64,000 bases of DNA from Amycolatopsis vastitatis (lineage in GTDB: Bacteria > Actinomycetota > Actinomycetes > Mycobacteriales > Pseudonocardiaceae), in NCBI RefSeq assembly GCF_002234595.1, contig NZ_NMUL01000021.1, positions 62,001 to 126,000 of the forward strand, read 5' to 3'. The position numbers and the translations under genes were made by a program. Position 1 is the first letter of the stretch; each line of letters opens with the position of its first letter. Under the pieces are notes generated by a model. The model saw only the letters and a list, made by a program, of their open reading frames with translations, searched no databases and was not told the DNA's origin. Below are positions 49,685 to 59,700 of the stretch, piece after piece.

Positions 49685-50296
49685 TCACCTCGCGGCCAGC
49701 CGTACGCGCAGTCCCGTCAGCAGGGCGTCCAAGCCGAGGTCGAACGCCTCGTCGGCGCGGTCGCGGCCCCGCGGCGCGGCGCCGATCGCGGCGCCGAGGG
49801 TGGGCAGGTCGTCCCGCTCGAGCCGCCAGACCTCGTCCGGCGCCGCGAGGTCGAGGGCCGCACCCAGCGCGTAGCAGTCCAGCGCGCCGATCCACAGGAC
49901 GATCTCGCGCACGGGAACGCCGGTACGGCGCAAGAGGACCGCGATGCTTTCGTAGGCGTGCAGAACCGGCCCCGCGGTCATCGTCTGCTCGTTCAGCAGC
50001 GGGATCAGGGCGGGGTGCTCGGCCAGCACCCGCCGGTAGCCGCGCATCCACCGGCCGATCTGCTCGCCCCAGTCGCTCTCGTCCAGCGGGGGCGGGTCGA
50101 TCGCCGTGGCCATCCGTTCGCGCAGTGCCTCGACGATCGCGGTCCGGCCGCTGAAGTGGTGGTAGATCGAGGACGCGCTCACGCCGAGCCGCGTGGCCAG
50201 CTCGGCCATCGTCAGCCGCCCGGTGGCGTCGACGCACGCGAGGGCGGCATCGAGGATCGCGTCGGTATCGAGCAACCGTTTTCGTCGCTGGACCAC
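49685..50296 (-). CDS. TetR-family transcriptional regulator of the permease/amidohydrolase operon
   Basis: A 203-residue protein. The HTH spans about 10-55: DAILDAALACVDATGRLTMAELATRLGVSASSIYHHFSGRTAIVEAL. The C-terminal domain includes LDCYALGAALDLAAPDEVW, the TetR_C pattern seen in aromatic- and amine-responsive members. GTG 50296 follows GGAGGG, and ACTATA at 50306-50311 is a minus-strand -10 (TATAGT). A 31-bp inverted repeat between it and the divergent permease gene is its likely operator. Confidence 0.92.
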   Translation of the reverse strand: MVQRRKRLLDTDAILDAALACVDATGRLTMAELATRLGVSASSIYHHFSGRTAIVEALRERMATAIDPPPLDESDWGEQIGRWMRGYRRVLAEHPALIPLLNEQTMTAGPVLHAYESIAVLLRRTGVPVREIVLWIGALDCYALGAALDLAAPDEVWRLERDDLPTLGAAIGAAPRGRDRADEAFDLGLDALLTGLRVRLAAR

Positions 50297-50370
50297 AAAC
50301 CCTCCACTATATCGGTCGCCACAGACGGTAGCGGTCGACGAAATCCTTGACGACCCCGACGCGCTGGCGC

Positions 50371-50401
50371 ATGCTTAAGCGAATATCGTTCGGTTAAGCA
50401 T
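50371..50401. promoter_or_regulatory. 31-bp TetR operator upstream of the permease
   Basis: ATGCTTAAGCGAA (50371-50383) and TTCGGTTAAGCAT (50389-50401) are inverted arms with one mismatch (12 of 13) around a 5-base centre. The site starts 24 bp before the permease ATG and is on the permease side of the divergent region, so bound repressor would block permease transcription. Confidence 0.8.
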
Positions 50402-50424
50402 CCCAGGCCCGAGAGGACGCCACC

Positions 50425-51894
50425 ATGGCCGGATCTTCCCCCGACCCCGCACCCGACTCCCTCAAGCGCGGCGTCCTCGGCACGCGCAGCCTCGTCTTCA
50501 TGGTCGTGGCGGCCGCGGCCCCGCTGACCGTCATGGCCGGTGTCGCGCCGCTGGCCATCATGATCGGCGGGATCGGCGCCCCGGCCGGCTACATGGGCGC
50601 CGGGATCGTGCTGGCGGTGTTCGCCGTGGCGTTCACCCGGATGACCCGGCACGTGGGCAGCGCCGGCGCTTTCTACGCCTACATCGCGAAGGGCCTCGGC
50701 AAGACCTGGGGGTTCGTCGCGGCCCTGCTGGCGCTGATGTCGTACAACACCCTGCAGATCGGGATCTACGGGCTGTTCGCCGCCCAGGCCAAGGCCACGC
50801 TGGCCGACGTCTTCGGGCTGGACGTCCCGTGGCCGGTCATCGCCCTCGCCGCCGTCGCGCTCGTGCTGCTGGTCGCCTGGCTGGGGATCGACGTCGGCGC
50901 GAAGGTGCTCGGCGTGCTGCTGGTCCTGGAATCGGGAATCCTGCTTTTGATGGCGATCGGTGTCCTGACGCACGGCGGCGCGTCCGGCGTCGACGCGAAG
51001 TCGTTCGCCCCCGGCGCCCTGTTCACTCCCGGCATGGGCGGCGTGCTCGCCTTCAGCTTCGCCGCGTTCATGGGCTTCGAATCCACCGTGCTGTACCGCC
51101 GCGAAGCCCGGAACCCCGAGCGCACCATCCCGCGCGCCACCTACATCGCTGTCGGCTTCATGGCCGTCTTCTACTGCTTCGTCGTCTGGTCGGTCATCCA
51201 GGCCTTCGGCAGTGGCCAGGTCGTCAGTGCGGCCGCCGGGGACATCGGCGGCCTGTTCTTCACCGCCATCGGAACGTACGTCGGGTCCTGGGCCGCCACC
51301 GTCATGCACCTGCTCGTGATCAGCAGTGTCTACGCGGCCCAGCTCGCCTTCCACAACGCGATCACCCGCTACACCCACGCCCTCGCCCAGGACGGGCTCC
51401 TGCCCGCGTGGGTCGGGAAGGTCCACCCGCGGTACGGCTCGCCGTACCGGGCGAGCATCGTGCAGACCGTGCTCGCGGCCGCCGTGATCGCGGTGTTCGC
51501 GGTCGCCGGGGCCGACCCGTACACGCAACTGCTGCTGTGGGTGAACACCCCGGGCGTGGTGGGGATCCTGGTGTTGCAGACCCTGACCGCGATCGCCACC
51601 GTCGCGTACTTCCTGCGGCGGAACAAGGCCGCGAGCACCCCGGTCGCGGTGGCCGCCGGCATCGTCTCCTCCGTGCTCCTGGCGGTCGCGACCTTCATCC
51701 TGGTCGACAGCGTCGGCCTGCTCACCGCCGCCTCGGCGACCCTGAACGTGGTGCTCGTCAGCATCGTCCCCGCGACGATGCTGATCGGCGGCGCGGTCGC
51801 CGTCTGGCTGCGCAAGCGGCGGCCCGCCGCGTACGCGCGCATCGGCGAAGGCGACGGCGAAACCCAGCCCGCCCCCGAAGGGATCCCCGCGTGA
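50425..51894 (+). CDS. APC-family amino acid/amine permease
   Basis: A 489-residue transporter with 12 predicted helices and APC-superfamily features: LVFMVVAAAAPLTVMAGVAPLAIMIGGIGAP in helix 1, SAGAFYAYIAKGLGKTWGF in helix 3, and FAAFMGFESTVLYRREARNPERTIPRATYIAV around helix 6. It should take up an amino acid, amine or polyamine. It shares a four-base overlap (GTGA) with the amidohydrolase gene, and the divergent TetR operator lies in its promoter, so substrate import and hydrolysis are co-induced. A pseudogene of a related permease occurs at 56290. Confidence 0.92.
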   Translation: MAGSSPDPAPDSLKRGVLGTRSLVFMVVAAAAPLTVMAGVAPLAIMIGGIGAPAGYMGAGIVLAVFAVAFTRMTRHVGSAGAFYAYIAKGLGKTWGFVAALLALMSYNTLQIGIYGLFAAQAKATLADVFGLDVPWPVIALAAVALVLLVAWLGIDVGAKVLGVLLVLESGILLLMAIGVLTHGGASGVDAKSFAPGALFTPGMGGVLAFSFAAFMGFESTVLYRREARNPERTIPRATYIAVGFMAVFYCFVVWSVIQAFGSGQVVSAAAGDIGGLFFTAIGTYVGSWAATVMHLLVISSVYAAQLAFHNAITRYTHALAQDGLLPAWVGKVHPRYGSPYRASIVQTVLAAAVIAVFAVAGADPYTQLLLWVNTPGVVGILVLQTLTAIATVAYFLRRNKAASTPVAVAAGIVSSVLLAVATFILVDSVGLLTAASATLNVVLVSIVPATMLIGGAVAVWLRKRRPAAYARIGEGDGETQPAPEGIPA

Positions 51895-53477
51895 ACCTCA
51901 TCGTCTGCGCCGACACCGTGCACACGCTGGCCGGCGACGACCGGCCGGTCGAGGCGATCGCGATCACCGGCGGCGTCGTCACCGCGGTCGGCACCCGCCG
52001 GGACGTCCGCGACTGGCGCCGTCCGGTGACCGAAGTCGTCGACCTGGGTGCCGCCACGGTGACCCCCGGCCTGGTCGACGGGCACCTGCACGCGGTGATG
52101 GGCCTGCAGCTCGCGGCCGGCGTCGACCTGTCCACCGCCCGCTCCCTCGACGAGGTGCGGCACCTGCTGGCGGTTGCGGCCGCCGAACGGCCGCCCGACG
52201 ACTGGGTCCAAGCGTGGGGCCTGGACCCCAACGTCTTCGGCGGCCGGCCGGTGACCAGCGCCCCGATCGAGGCCGCGACCGGCGGCCGTCCCGCCTTCGT
52301 GCGGCTGTTCGACGCCCACTCCGCCCTCGCCACCCCGGCCGCGCTGCGGATCGCCGGCGTCGACGGCCCCCGGCGGTTCGCCCAGCGGTCGAGCGTCGTC
52401 TGCGACGAAAGCGGACGGCCGACCGGCCTGCTGCTCGAGGCCGCCGCCATGGACCTGGTCGCCAGGCACGTTCCCCGCGAACCGGTGGCGGTCCGGGCCG
52501 CCTGGCTGCACGCGCTGCTCACCGAGATGGCCGCCCACGGCCTCACCGGCGGCCACGTCATGGACCTGCTCGACGACAGCGCCGAGGTGGTGGCCGCCGC
52601 CGAAGACCTCGGCGACCTCCCGCTGCGCCTGCGGTTCGCGCCCTGGTGCGACCCCGGGGCCGACGTGGACGAGCTGATCGCCCTCCAGGGTCGACGTGGC
52701 CGCCGCTGGGAGATCGGCGGCGTGAAGCTCTTCATCGACGGCACCATCGACAACGGCACGGCGTGGCTGGAGCAGCCCGATTCCCACGGCGAGTCGACGG
52801 ACAGCTTCTGGACCGACCCGGCCGCCTTCACGAAAGCCGTGCACGCGCTCGCCGCGGCCGGCGTCCCGACCGCGACCCACGCGATCGGCGACGCCGCCGT
52901 GCGGTACGTCCTGGAAACCCTCGACGGACTCGGCCGCCCCGCGGCGGCACCGCACCGCATCGAGCACATCGAGACGCTGCCGACCGAGCTGATCGGCCGG
53001 TTCCGGCGGCAGGGCGTCGTGGCGAGCATGCAGCCGACCCACAGCCACTTCACCCGGGCCGACCACACCGACAACTGGTCGTCCCGCCTCGGCGGCGAAC
53101 GCGCCGGCCGGGCGTGGCGCTGCCGCGACCTGCGCGACGCCGGCGTCCCGGTCGTCCTCGGCTCCGACTGGCCGATCGCCCCGTTCGACCCGCGCGGCAT
53201 CCTCGCCGCCGCCCAGCTGCGCCGTCCGGCCGGCGAACCGGAAATCCCGCCGGTGCAACCGCAGCAGGGCCTGACCCCGTTGATGGCACTGGAGGGCTAC
53301 ACGTCACTGGCCACGGCGGCCGCGGGTGGCATCGCCGGAATCAGGATCGGCGCGCGTGCGGATCTCACGGCCTTCACGCTCGACCCGCTCCGCACGGCCC
53401 CGGACGAACTGGCCGACGCGCCGATCGCGATGACCGTCGTCGACGGCACGATCGTCCACCGCGGTGGCACGCGCTGA
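51891..53477 (+). CDS. YtcJ-like metal-dependent amidohydrolase
   Basis: A 528-residue amidohydrolase-superfamily protein. It opens NLIVCADTVHTLAGDDRPVEAIAITGG, has VTPGLVDGHLHAVMG (HxH metal ligands), the central VKLFIDGTIDNGTAWL with the metal-binding Lys and Asp, THAIGDAAV, IEHIET and VVLGSDWPIAPFDPRG (Asp ligand). These match YtcJ-type N-substituted formamide deformylases/amidohydrolases. The exact amide or imide is unknown. The GTG start lies in the permease stop. It probably hydrolyses the compound imported by the adjacent permease in the cytosol. Confidence 0.9.
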   Translation: MNLIVCADTVHTLAGDDRPVEAIAITGGVVTAVGTRRDVRDWRRPVTEVVDLGAATVTPGLVDGHLHAVMGLQLAAGVDLSTARSLDEVRHLLAVAAAERPPDDWVQAWGLDPNVFGGRPVTSAPIEAATGGRPAFVRLFDAHSALATPAALRIAGVDGPRRFAQRSSVVCDESGRPTGLLLEAAAMDLVARHVPREPVAVRAAWLHALLTEMAAHGLTGGHVMDLLDDSAEVVAAAEDLGDLPLRLRFAPWCDPGADVDELIALQGRRGRRWEIGGVKLFIDGTIDNGTAWLEQPDSHGESTDSFWTDPAAFTKAVHALAAAGVPTATHAIGDAAVRYVLETLDGLGRPAAAPHRIEHIETLPTELIGRFRRQGVVASMQPTHSHFTRADHTDNWSSRLGGERAGRAWRCRDLRDAGVPVVLGSDWPIAPFDPRGILAAAQLRRPAGEPEIPPVQPQQGLTPLMALEGYTSLATAAAGGIAGIRIGARADLTAFTLDPLRTAPDELADAPIAMTVVDGTIVHRGGTR

Positions 53478-53532
53478 GTCGCCCGAGAAACCCAGGTGCT
53501 CCTCGGTACCTCCCCGGGTAGCGTGCGTCCGC

Positions 53533-54048
53533 ATGGCATCGAAACTGGCGCGCCCTCCGCTCCAGGCGGACGAACGCACCGCGCTGATCGGCTGGCTGGA
53601 CCTGCAGCGGCAGATTCTTCGCTGGAAATGCGAAGGGCTGAACGAAGAAGACGCGCACCGCCCGGTCATCCCGACCTCGCCGGCCATGACGATGGCCGGT
53701 CTCATCGCGCACATGCGCTGGACCGAGCACACTTGGCTGGAAGTGTTGTTCCTCGGCGGCGACGAGAAGCAGAACCCGTCGTTCGACGAGTCGGCCGAGG
53801 ACGCCGACTGGCGCACCGAAGGCCGTTCGCTCGCCGAGCTCGTCGCGGAGTACGAAGCCCAGTGCGCCCGCAGCAACGAGATCGTCGCGTCGGCCTCCCT
53901 CGACGACGTCGGCCGGCACCCCGGCTACCGCGCCGGGAGCGCCAACCTCCGCTGGATGCTGATCCACCTCATCGAGGAGACCGGACGACACGCGGGGCAC
54001 GCCGACATCGTCCGGGAACTCCTCGACGGCACCAAGGGCTACTACTGA
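53533..54048 (+). CDS. DinB-family metal-dependent protein
   Basis: A 171-residue four-helix-bundle protein with DinB/DUF664 hallmarks: ERTALIGWLDLQRQILRWKCEGL, MTMAGLIAHMRWTEHTWLEVLFLGGD (His ligand) and WMLIHLIEETGRHAGHADIVRELLDGTKGYY (H-x3-E-x2-RH-x3-H-type ligands). Family relatives include mycothiol-dependent transferases. The ATG at 53533 has a TAGCGT -10-like sequence nearby and no clear ribosome site, so it may be leaderless. It stands alone between the amidohydrolase operon and the convergent aminotransferase gene, so the context gives no role. Confidence 0.88.
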   Translation: MASKLARPPLQADERTALIGWLDLQRQILRWKCEGLNEEDAHRPVIPTSPAMTMAGLIAHMRWTEHTWLEVLFLGGDEKQNPSFDESAEDADWRTEGRSLAELVAEYEAQCARSNEIVASASLDDVGRHPGYRAGSANLRWMLIHLIEETGRHAGHADIVRELLDGTKGYY

Positions 54049-54063
54049 GCGCAGGTCCGACGA

Positions 54064-55455
54064 TCAGAGCAACGCCCACGCGCGAGTCAGGGTGTCGCGC
54101 AGGATCTGCTCCATCTCGTCGAACTGCGGCTGGTCGCAGATCAGCGGCGGCGACAGCTGCACGACCGGCTCGGCGCGGTCGTCGGCGCGGCAGTACAGCC
54201 CCGCCTCGAACAGCGCATCGGACAGGAAGCCGCGCAGGACGCGCTCGGACTCGTCCGCGCTGAACGTCTCCTTGGTCTTCTTGTCCTTCACCAGCTCGAT
54301 GCCGTAGAAGAAGCCCGCGCCGCGGACGTCGCCGACGATCGGCAGGTCGGTCAGCTTGTCCAAAGTGGACCTGAACGCCGTTTCCCTTGACAGCACGTGG
54401 CCGTAGAGGTCCTCGCGCTCGATCAGGTCGAGGTTGGCCAGCGCCACCGCGCACGACACCGGGTGGCCGCCGTAGGTCGAGCCGTGCATGAACGTCGTGG
54501 CGCCGCGGGTGAACGGCTCCATCAGCCGCTCGCTCGCGAGCACCGCGCCCAACGGCGCGTACCCGGACGTCAGGCCCTTCGCCGTGGTGATGATGTCCGG
54601 CTGGTAGCCGTAGCGCTTGGCGGCGAAGTCGTACCCGACCCGGCCGAACGCGCAGATCACCTCGTCGGACACCAGCAGCACGTCGTGCTTGTCGCAGATT
54701 TCGCGGACCCGCGCGAAGTAGCCGGGCGGCGGGACGAAGCAGCCGCCCGTGTTCTGCACCGGCTCCAGGAACACCGCGGCGACGGTGTCCGCGCCCTCGA
54801 ACTCGATGGCCTGCTCGATCTGGTCGGCGGCCCAGCGGCCGTAGGCCTCGTAATCGTCGGCGTGCTCGGGCGCGCGGTAGAAGTTCGTGTTCGGGACGCG
54901 CAGGGTGCTCGGCACCAGCGGCTCGAAGTCGGCCTTCGCGCCGGGGATGCCGGTGATCGACAGCGCACCCTGCGACGTGCCGTGGTAGGCCAGCGCGCGG
55001 CTGATCACCTTGTGCTTGCCCGGTTTCCCGACCAGCTTGAAGTACTGCTTCGCCAGCTTCCACGCCGTTTCGACGGACTCGCCGCCGCTCACGGTGAAGA
55101 ACACACGGTTCAGGTCGCCCGGCGCCGCGTGGGCGAGCCGGGAGGCCAGCTCGATCGCCGTCGGGTGCGCGTGGCCCCACAGCGGGAAGTACGCGAGCTG
55201 CTTCGTCTGCCGCGCGGCGGCTTCGGCGAGTTCCTCGCGACCGTGGCCGACCTGGACCGCGAACAGGCCGGCGAGCCCGTCCAGGTACCGCTTCCCGCGG
55301 GCATCCCAGATGTACGGGCCTTCGCCGCGCACGATCACCGGGACGTCGGTCTCGTCGTAGGCGGAGTGCCGGGTGAAGTGCATCCAGAGGTTGCTGCGGG
55401 CGGCCTGGGCGAGACCGGCGGCGTCGGCGGAAACGGGCTCGGCGGTAGTGGTCAT
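54064..55455 (-). CDS. Class III aminotransferase (aspartate aminotransferase family, beta-alanine/omega type)
   Basis: A 463-residue fold-type I PLP enzyme. Motifs include GEGPYIWDARGKRYLDGLAGLFAVQVGHGR, NRVFFTVSGGESVETAWKLAKQY, LLVSDEVICAFGR (PLP-binding Asp) and the PLP-lysine DIITTAKGLTSGYAPLGAVL. Length and motifs fit omega-amino-acid:pyruvate or beta-alanine transaminases. The ATG at 55455 is internal to a clear coding start (MTTTAEPVSADAAGLAQAARSN). An Lrp-family regulator is 116 bp upstream on the same strand; the two are probably functionally linked, with Lrp sensing the amino acid. Confidence 0.92.
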   Translation of the reverse strand: MTTTAEPVSADAAGLAQAARSNLWMHFTRHSAYDETDVPVIVRGEGPYIWDARGKRYLDGLAGLFAVQVGHGREELAEAAARQTKQLAYFPLWGHAHPTAIELASRLAHAAPGDLNRVFFTVSGGESVETAWKLAKQYFKLVGKPGKHKVISRALAYHGTSQGALSITGIPGAKADFEPLVPSTLRVPNTNFYRAPEHADDYEAYGRWAADQIEQAIEFEGADTVAAVFLEPVQNTGGCFVPPPGYFARVREICDKHDVLLVSDEVICAFGRVGYDFAAKRYGYQPDIITTAKGLTSGYAPLGAVLASERLMEPFTRGATTFMHGSTYGGHPVSCAVALANLDLIEREDLYGHVLSRETAFRSTLDKLTDLPIVGDVRGAGFFYGIELVKDKKTKETFSADESERVLRGFLSDALFEAGLYCRADDRAEPVVQLSPPLICDQPQFDEMEQILRDTLTRAWALL

Positions 55456-55492
55456 GACTCGGTTATCGCACGTCCGGAGCCCAGACGCAAGC

Positions 55493-56160
55493 GATTCAGT
55501 CGTACTGACGAGATCGCTCGACTAATTCATGGTCAAGAATCCCGCTTGACCTTCGGATTTCGTCGTCACCCTCAGCGAGTGCCCCACTGGTAGGTCTGTT
55601 TCCGCAGCTTGAGGTAGACCATCGCCTCCGCGTGCCGGACGCCGGGCAACGCGCGGATCCGCGTCGAGATCAGCTGGAGCAGCTCCTCGTCGTCGGCGCA
55701 GACCGCTTCGCAGAGCACGTCGTAGCGCCCGGCACACAAGATCACGTACGCGATTTCGTCCATTTCGGCCAGCGCGTCCCCGACCGGCTCCAGCGGGCCG
55801 TCGACGGTGATCGCGATCATCGCCTGCCGGAAGAGCCCGACCTGCAAGGGATCCGAGACGGCGACGATCTGGATGACGCCGGAGTCCGACAGCCGCTGCA
55901 CCCGCTGCCGGACGGCCGCCTCCGACAGGCCGACGGCCTTGCCGATGGTCGCGTAGGCGCGACGCCCGTCCTCCTGCAGCTGCGCGATGATCTGCCGCGA
56001 GATGTCGTCGAGCACCGGCGGCGCGGGCCGGTTCGGGATGTCCTGGCTGCTCACGTCCCGGATCATCCCCGACGGGCGGCAGCGAGGAAACCCGGCACGC
56101 CGTCACAACCCGTGACTAAATCCGAAGGACGCCAGCCAGGCCGACAACGGATTCAGTCGT
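55493..56160. promoter_or_regulatory. Repeats flanking the lrp gene (GATTCAGTCGT and AAATCCGAAGG)
   Basis: GATTCAGTCGT occurs in direct orientation at 55493-55503 and 56150-56160, upstream of the aminotransferase and lrp genes respectively. AAATCCGAAGG (56118-56128) recurs inverted at 55550-55560. The paired copies around the regulator gene are candidate Lrp sites, or traces of a rearrangement. Only the repeats at the two ends are meant; the gene lies between. Confidence 0.4.
55572..56066 (-). CDS. Lrp/AsnC-family transcriptional regulator
   Basis: A 164-residue protein. The N-terminal HTH (about 18-65) reads LDDISRQIIAQLQEDGRRAYATIGKAVGLSEAAVRQRVQRLSDSGVIQIVAVSDP. The C-terminal RAM ligand domain contains FRQAMIAITVDGPLEPV, YVILCAGRYDVLCEAV and LPGVRHAEAMVYLKL. 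It probably senses an amino acid and controls the adjacent class III aminotransferase gene and, formerly, the broken permease on the other side. Start ATG 56066 is used; an internal GTG is possible. Confidence 0.92.
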   Translation of the reverse strand: MIRDVSSQDIPNRPAPPVLDDISRQIIAQLQEDGRRAYATIGKAVGLSEAAVRQRVQRLSDSGVIQIVAVSDPLQVGLFRQAMIAITVDGPLEPVGDALAEMDEIAYVILCAGRYDVLCEAVCADDEELLQLISTRIRALPGVRHAEAMVYLKLRKQTYQWGTR

Positions 56161-56289
56161 CTTCGACGCGTTGACAAGGCCGAAACGGTGCTGTTCCCTC
56201 CCTGCACCTTGCCCCGGCCGGAGGAACGTCCATGCCCCGTACTCCCGCCCCGCCCGACGTCACCGCGGTCACCACTCCGGGACGCGGCC

Positions 56290-56519
56290 GCCGCGCTCCG
56301 CGGCCGCCGGGCGGCGCACCGGAAACCGCACGTGTGGCGCATGCCGGCCCGGCCGGTCGTGCCGGTGCTCGCCGTCGCGGCGCTGGCCTACGTCCTGGTC
56401 GAGCAGAGCGCGCTCGACCTGGGCATCACCGCCGGGGTCCTGTGGTGTCGGCGCTGTACTGGTGGGGCCACCTGCGGCGCCGTCCCGAGCGGTGGGTCGT
56501 GACCGTCCCGGCGGAGTGA
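56290..56519 (+). pseudogene. Frameshifted C-terminal remnant of an APC-type permease
   Basis: In one frame RKPHVWRMPARPVVPVLAVAALAYVLVEQSALDLGITAGVL reads like the end of an amino-acid permease (hRP-yR-P--PV-PV). At about 56440 the sequence shifts by one base, and SALYWWGHLRRRPERWVVTVPAE continues in a second frame to a stop at 56519. The N-terminal ten helices are missing. Neither frame alone is a credible gene. Its place next to the Lrp and aminotransferase genes suggests a lost amino-acid uptake gene. Confidence 0.65.
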
Positions 56520-56717
56520 CGTCCATTGTGGACTGACCGGCTCGCCGGATTGTCCGGTCCCTGTCCGGGTTCTTGCCGCTAAGATCACCAAACCGCCGGA
56601 ACCCGCCCGGCGCGGGAAAGGCACGCCACCGGACTGCACCGTTCGGACCAGCGACGTATCCCCGCGCCGGGCCGGTGCTTCCTCATCACGGCGGAACGTG
56701 GCTGTGCGGAGGGCCGG

Positions 56718-59700
56718 ATGACGGGTCGGCGGGAGCCGGACATCGATCTTCGGGTGCTGGGCCCGTTCGAAGCCGAAGCCGGAGGCGTCCTGCTCGATCC
56801 GGGCGGCCCCCGGCTGCGGGCCGTGCTGGCACTGCTCACGGCCTACGCCGGACGACCCGTCAGCGTGCCGGTCTTCGTGGCCGAGCTCTGGGGCCCCGAG
56901 GCGCCGCCGGACGCCGAACGGACGGTCCGCACGTACGTCTCGCGGCTGCGCCGGGCACTGGCGCCGATGGCCGGGCTGATCGGCACGCGGGCACCGGGAT
57001 ACGTGCTGCTCGCCCCGGAGAGCGTGGACGCGGTGCGGTTCCGGCGGCTGGCCCGTGACGGGCACACGGCGTTGGCGGACGGTGCCGCCGAGGTCGGCCG
57101 CGAACGGCTGACCTCGGCGCTCGGCCTGTGGCGGGGCACGGCCTACGCCGAGTTCGACGGGATCGCCGCCCTGGAAGCGGAACGGACCCGGCTGGCGCGC
57201 GTCCGCCTCGACGCCGTGCAGGACCGCGTCGACGCCGACCTGCTCGCCGGGCTCGGCGGAGAGCTCGTCGCCGAGCTGACGGACCTGACCGCGGCCCACT
57301 CCGCGCACGAGCGGCTGTGGGGGCAGCTGATGACGGCGCTGTACCGCGCGGGCCGCCAGGCGGACGCGCTGGAGACGTTCCGGCGAGCCCGGTACGAGCT
57401 CGTCGAGCACGCCGGAGTGGAGCCCTCCCCCGCGTTGACGGACATCCAGCGCCGCATCCTCGCGCACGATCCCCGGCTGCTTGCCGCACAGACTGCCGCA
57501 CCCGGTCCCGGGCGGGCGGCCGTGCCGGCACGGCCGGCGCAGCTGCCGCCCGTCGTGCCGCAGTTCACCGGGCGCCAAGCCGAACTCGCCGCCCTCGACG
57601 CCGCCGCGGAGCAAGCGGGCACGGCCGCCGTCCTCGCGGTGTGCGGCACGGCGGGGGTCGGCAAGACGGCGCTGGTGGTGCACTGGGCGCACCGCGCCGC
57701 CGCCCGGTTCCCCGACGGGCAGCTCTACGTCAACCTGCAGGGCTTCGACCCCGGCGGCGTGCTGCCGGCCGAGGAGGCCCTGCGCGGGTTCCTGACCGCG
57801 TTCGGCGTGCCCGCCGAGCACCAGCCCGGCACCCTGCAGACCCAGGTGGCGCTGTACCGCAGCCTGACCGCGGATAAACGCGTGCTCGTGGTGCTCGACA
57901 ACGCACGCGACGCCGCGCACGTCCGCCCGCTGCTGCCCGGCGGGCCGGGCAGCACGGTGGCGATCACCAGCCGGGACGACCTCGCCGGGCTGGTGGCCCG
58001 GGACGGCGCCCGCCGGATCGGCCTGGACGTGCTGGGCCCCGGCGAGGCGGTCGAGCTACTCCGGCAGCTCGTCGGCGACCGGGTCGCCGGACCGGCGGAG
58101 CTCGAGGACCTGGCCGCGCACTGCGCCCGGCTGCCGCTGGCGCTGCGGGTCGCGGCCGAACTCGTCGTCCGGCGCGGCCGGGTGGGTCTCGAGGACCTCG
58201 CCGACGAGCGGCGCCGGCTGGACCAGCTGGAGGCAGGCGCCGATTCCGCCACCGCCGTGCGGGCGGTGTTCTCCTGGTCCGAACGCCACCTGCCGCCCGC
58301 GGCGAACCGCCTGTTCTGGTTGCTGGGCCTGCATCCCGGCCAGGACGCCGGCACCGAGGCCGTCGCCGCGCTCGCCGGTACCGACGCCCACGGTGGCCGG
58401 CTGCTGCTCGACGTGCTGCGGGGCGCCCATCTCGTCGAAGCTTCGGGCACGGACCGCTGGACGATGCACGACCTGCTGCGGGCCTTCGCCCGGGAACGCG
58501 CCCACCAGCGGCTCACCGAGGCCGACCGGCGAAGCGCGCTGAAGAACCTCTACGAGTTCTACCTGTCGGCCGCGCTGGCCGCGATGGACGTCGTGTTCCC
58601 GGAGACCGTGCGGTGGCGCCGCGACGACGCCGAGCCGGGCAAGCCGTCGCCCGCGTCGGCGGTCGCCGCGAAGGCGTGGCTGGACACCGAACGGCTGACC
58701 CTGGTCGCGATCACGCGCACCGCGGACGGTGAGCTGGCCGGCTACGCCGTCAAGCTGGCGCGGGCGATCGAGGGGTACCTGAGCGTCGGTTACCACAACG
58801 CCGACGCGTTTTCCGTCCACCGGCGCGCCTTGTCCGCGGCCGAGCGGCTCGGCGACCCGGCCGGGCAGGCACGCGGGCTGCTGGAACTCGGGCGGTCGCA
58901 CGCTCGCTCCGGCGCCTACGGGGACGCCGACGAGCACTACCGGCGGGCCCTGGAGCTGTTCCGGCAGCTCGGCGACCGCGGCGGGGAGGCGCGGACCCTG
59001 ACCGCGCTGGGCCACAACGAGGGCCGGGTCCGCCGCTACCACGACGCGCTCGCGAGCTACGGCCGGGCGCTGGCCCTCAGCCGGGAGGTGGGCGATCGCG
59101 TCCAGGAAGCCGTCGCGCTGGCCAGTATCGGCCAGGTGCAGCACGGCATGGGCCGGCACGAGGAGGCCGTGTCGTGCTACCGGCAGGCCGCCGAGATCTA
59201 CGCCGAGACCGGCCAACGGGTCGGGCAGGGCCGGATCCTCAACGACCTCGGCAACGCCCTGCAGAGCTACGGGCAGCTGCGGGAAGCGTACGACCACCAC
59301 GAGCGCGCCCTGCGGATCCTGCACGACATCGGCGACCGCGCCGCCGAATCGATCGCGCGCACCGACCTCGGCCGGATTCTTTCGCGCTGGGGCCGCCACA
59401 CCGAGGCCTTCGAGCACCACCGGCAGGCGATCGCCGTGTTCCGCGAGATCGGCGATCCGGTCGGCGAAACGGAGGTCCTCGTCAACCTCGGCATCGCCCA
59501 CGAGCACACGGGACGGCACCGGGAAGCGGCCGACGCGCACCAGCAGGCCCAGACCCTGGCCGCGAAGCTCGGGGACCGCCGGTTCGAATGCGCCGCCCTC
59601 AACGGGCTGGGCCGGGCGGCCTGCGCGTCCGGCCGGAGCGCCGAAGCCCTCTCGCACCACGAACAGGCCCTGACCCACGCCCGGGCGATGGAGGACCGCG

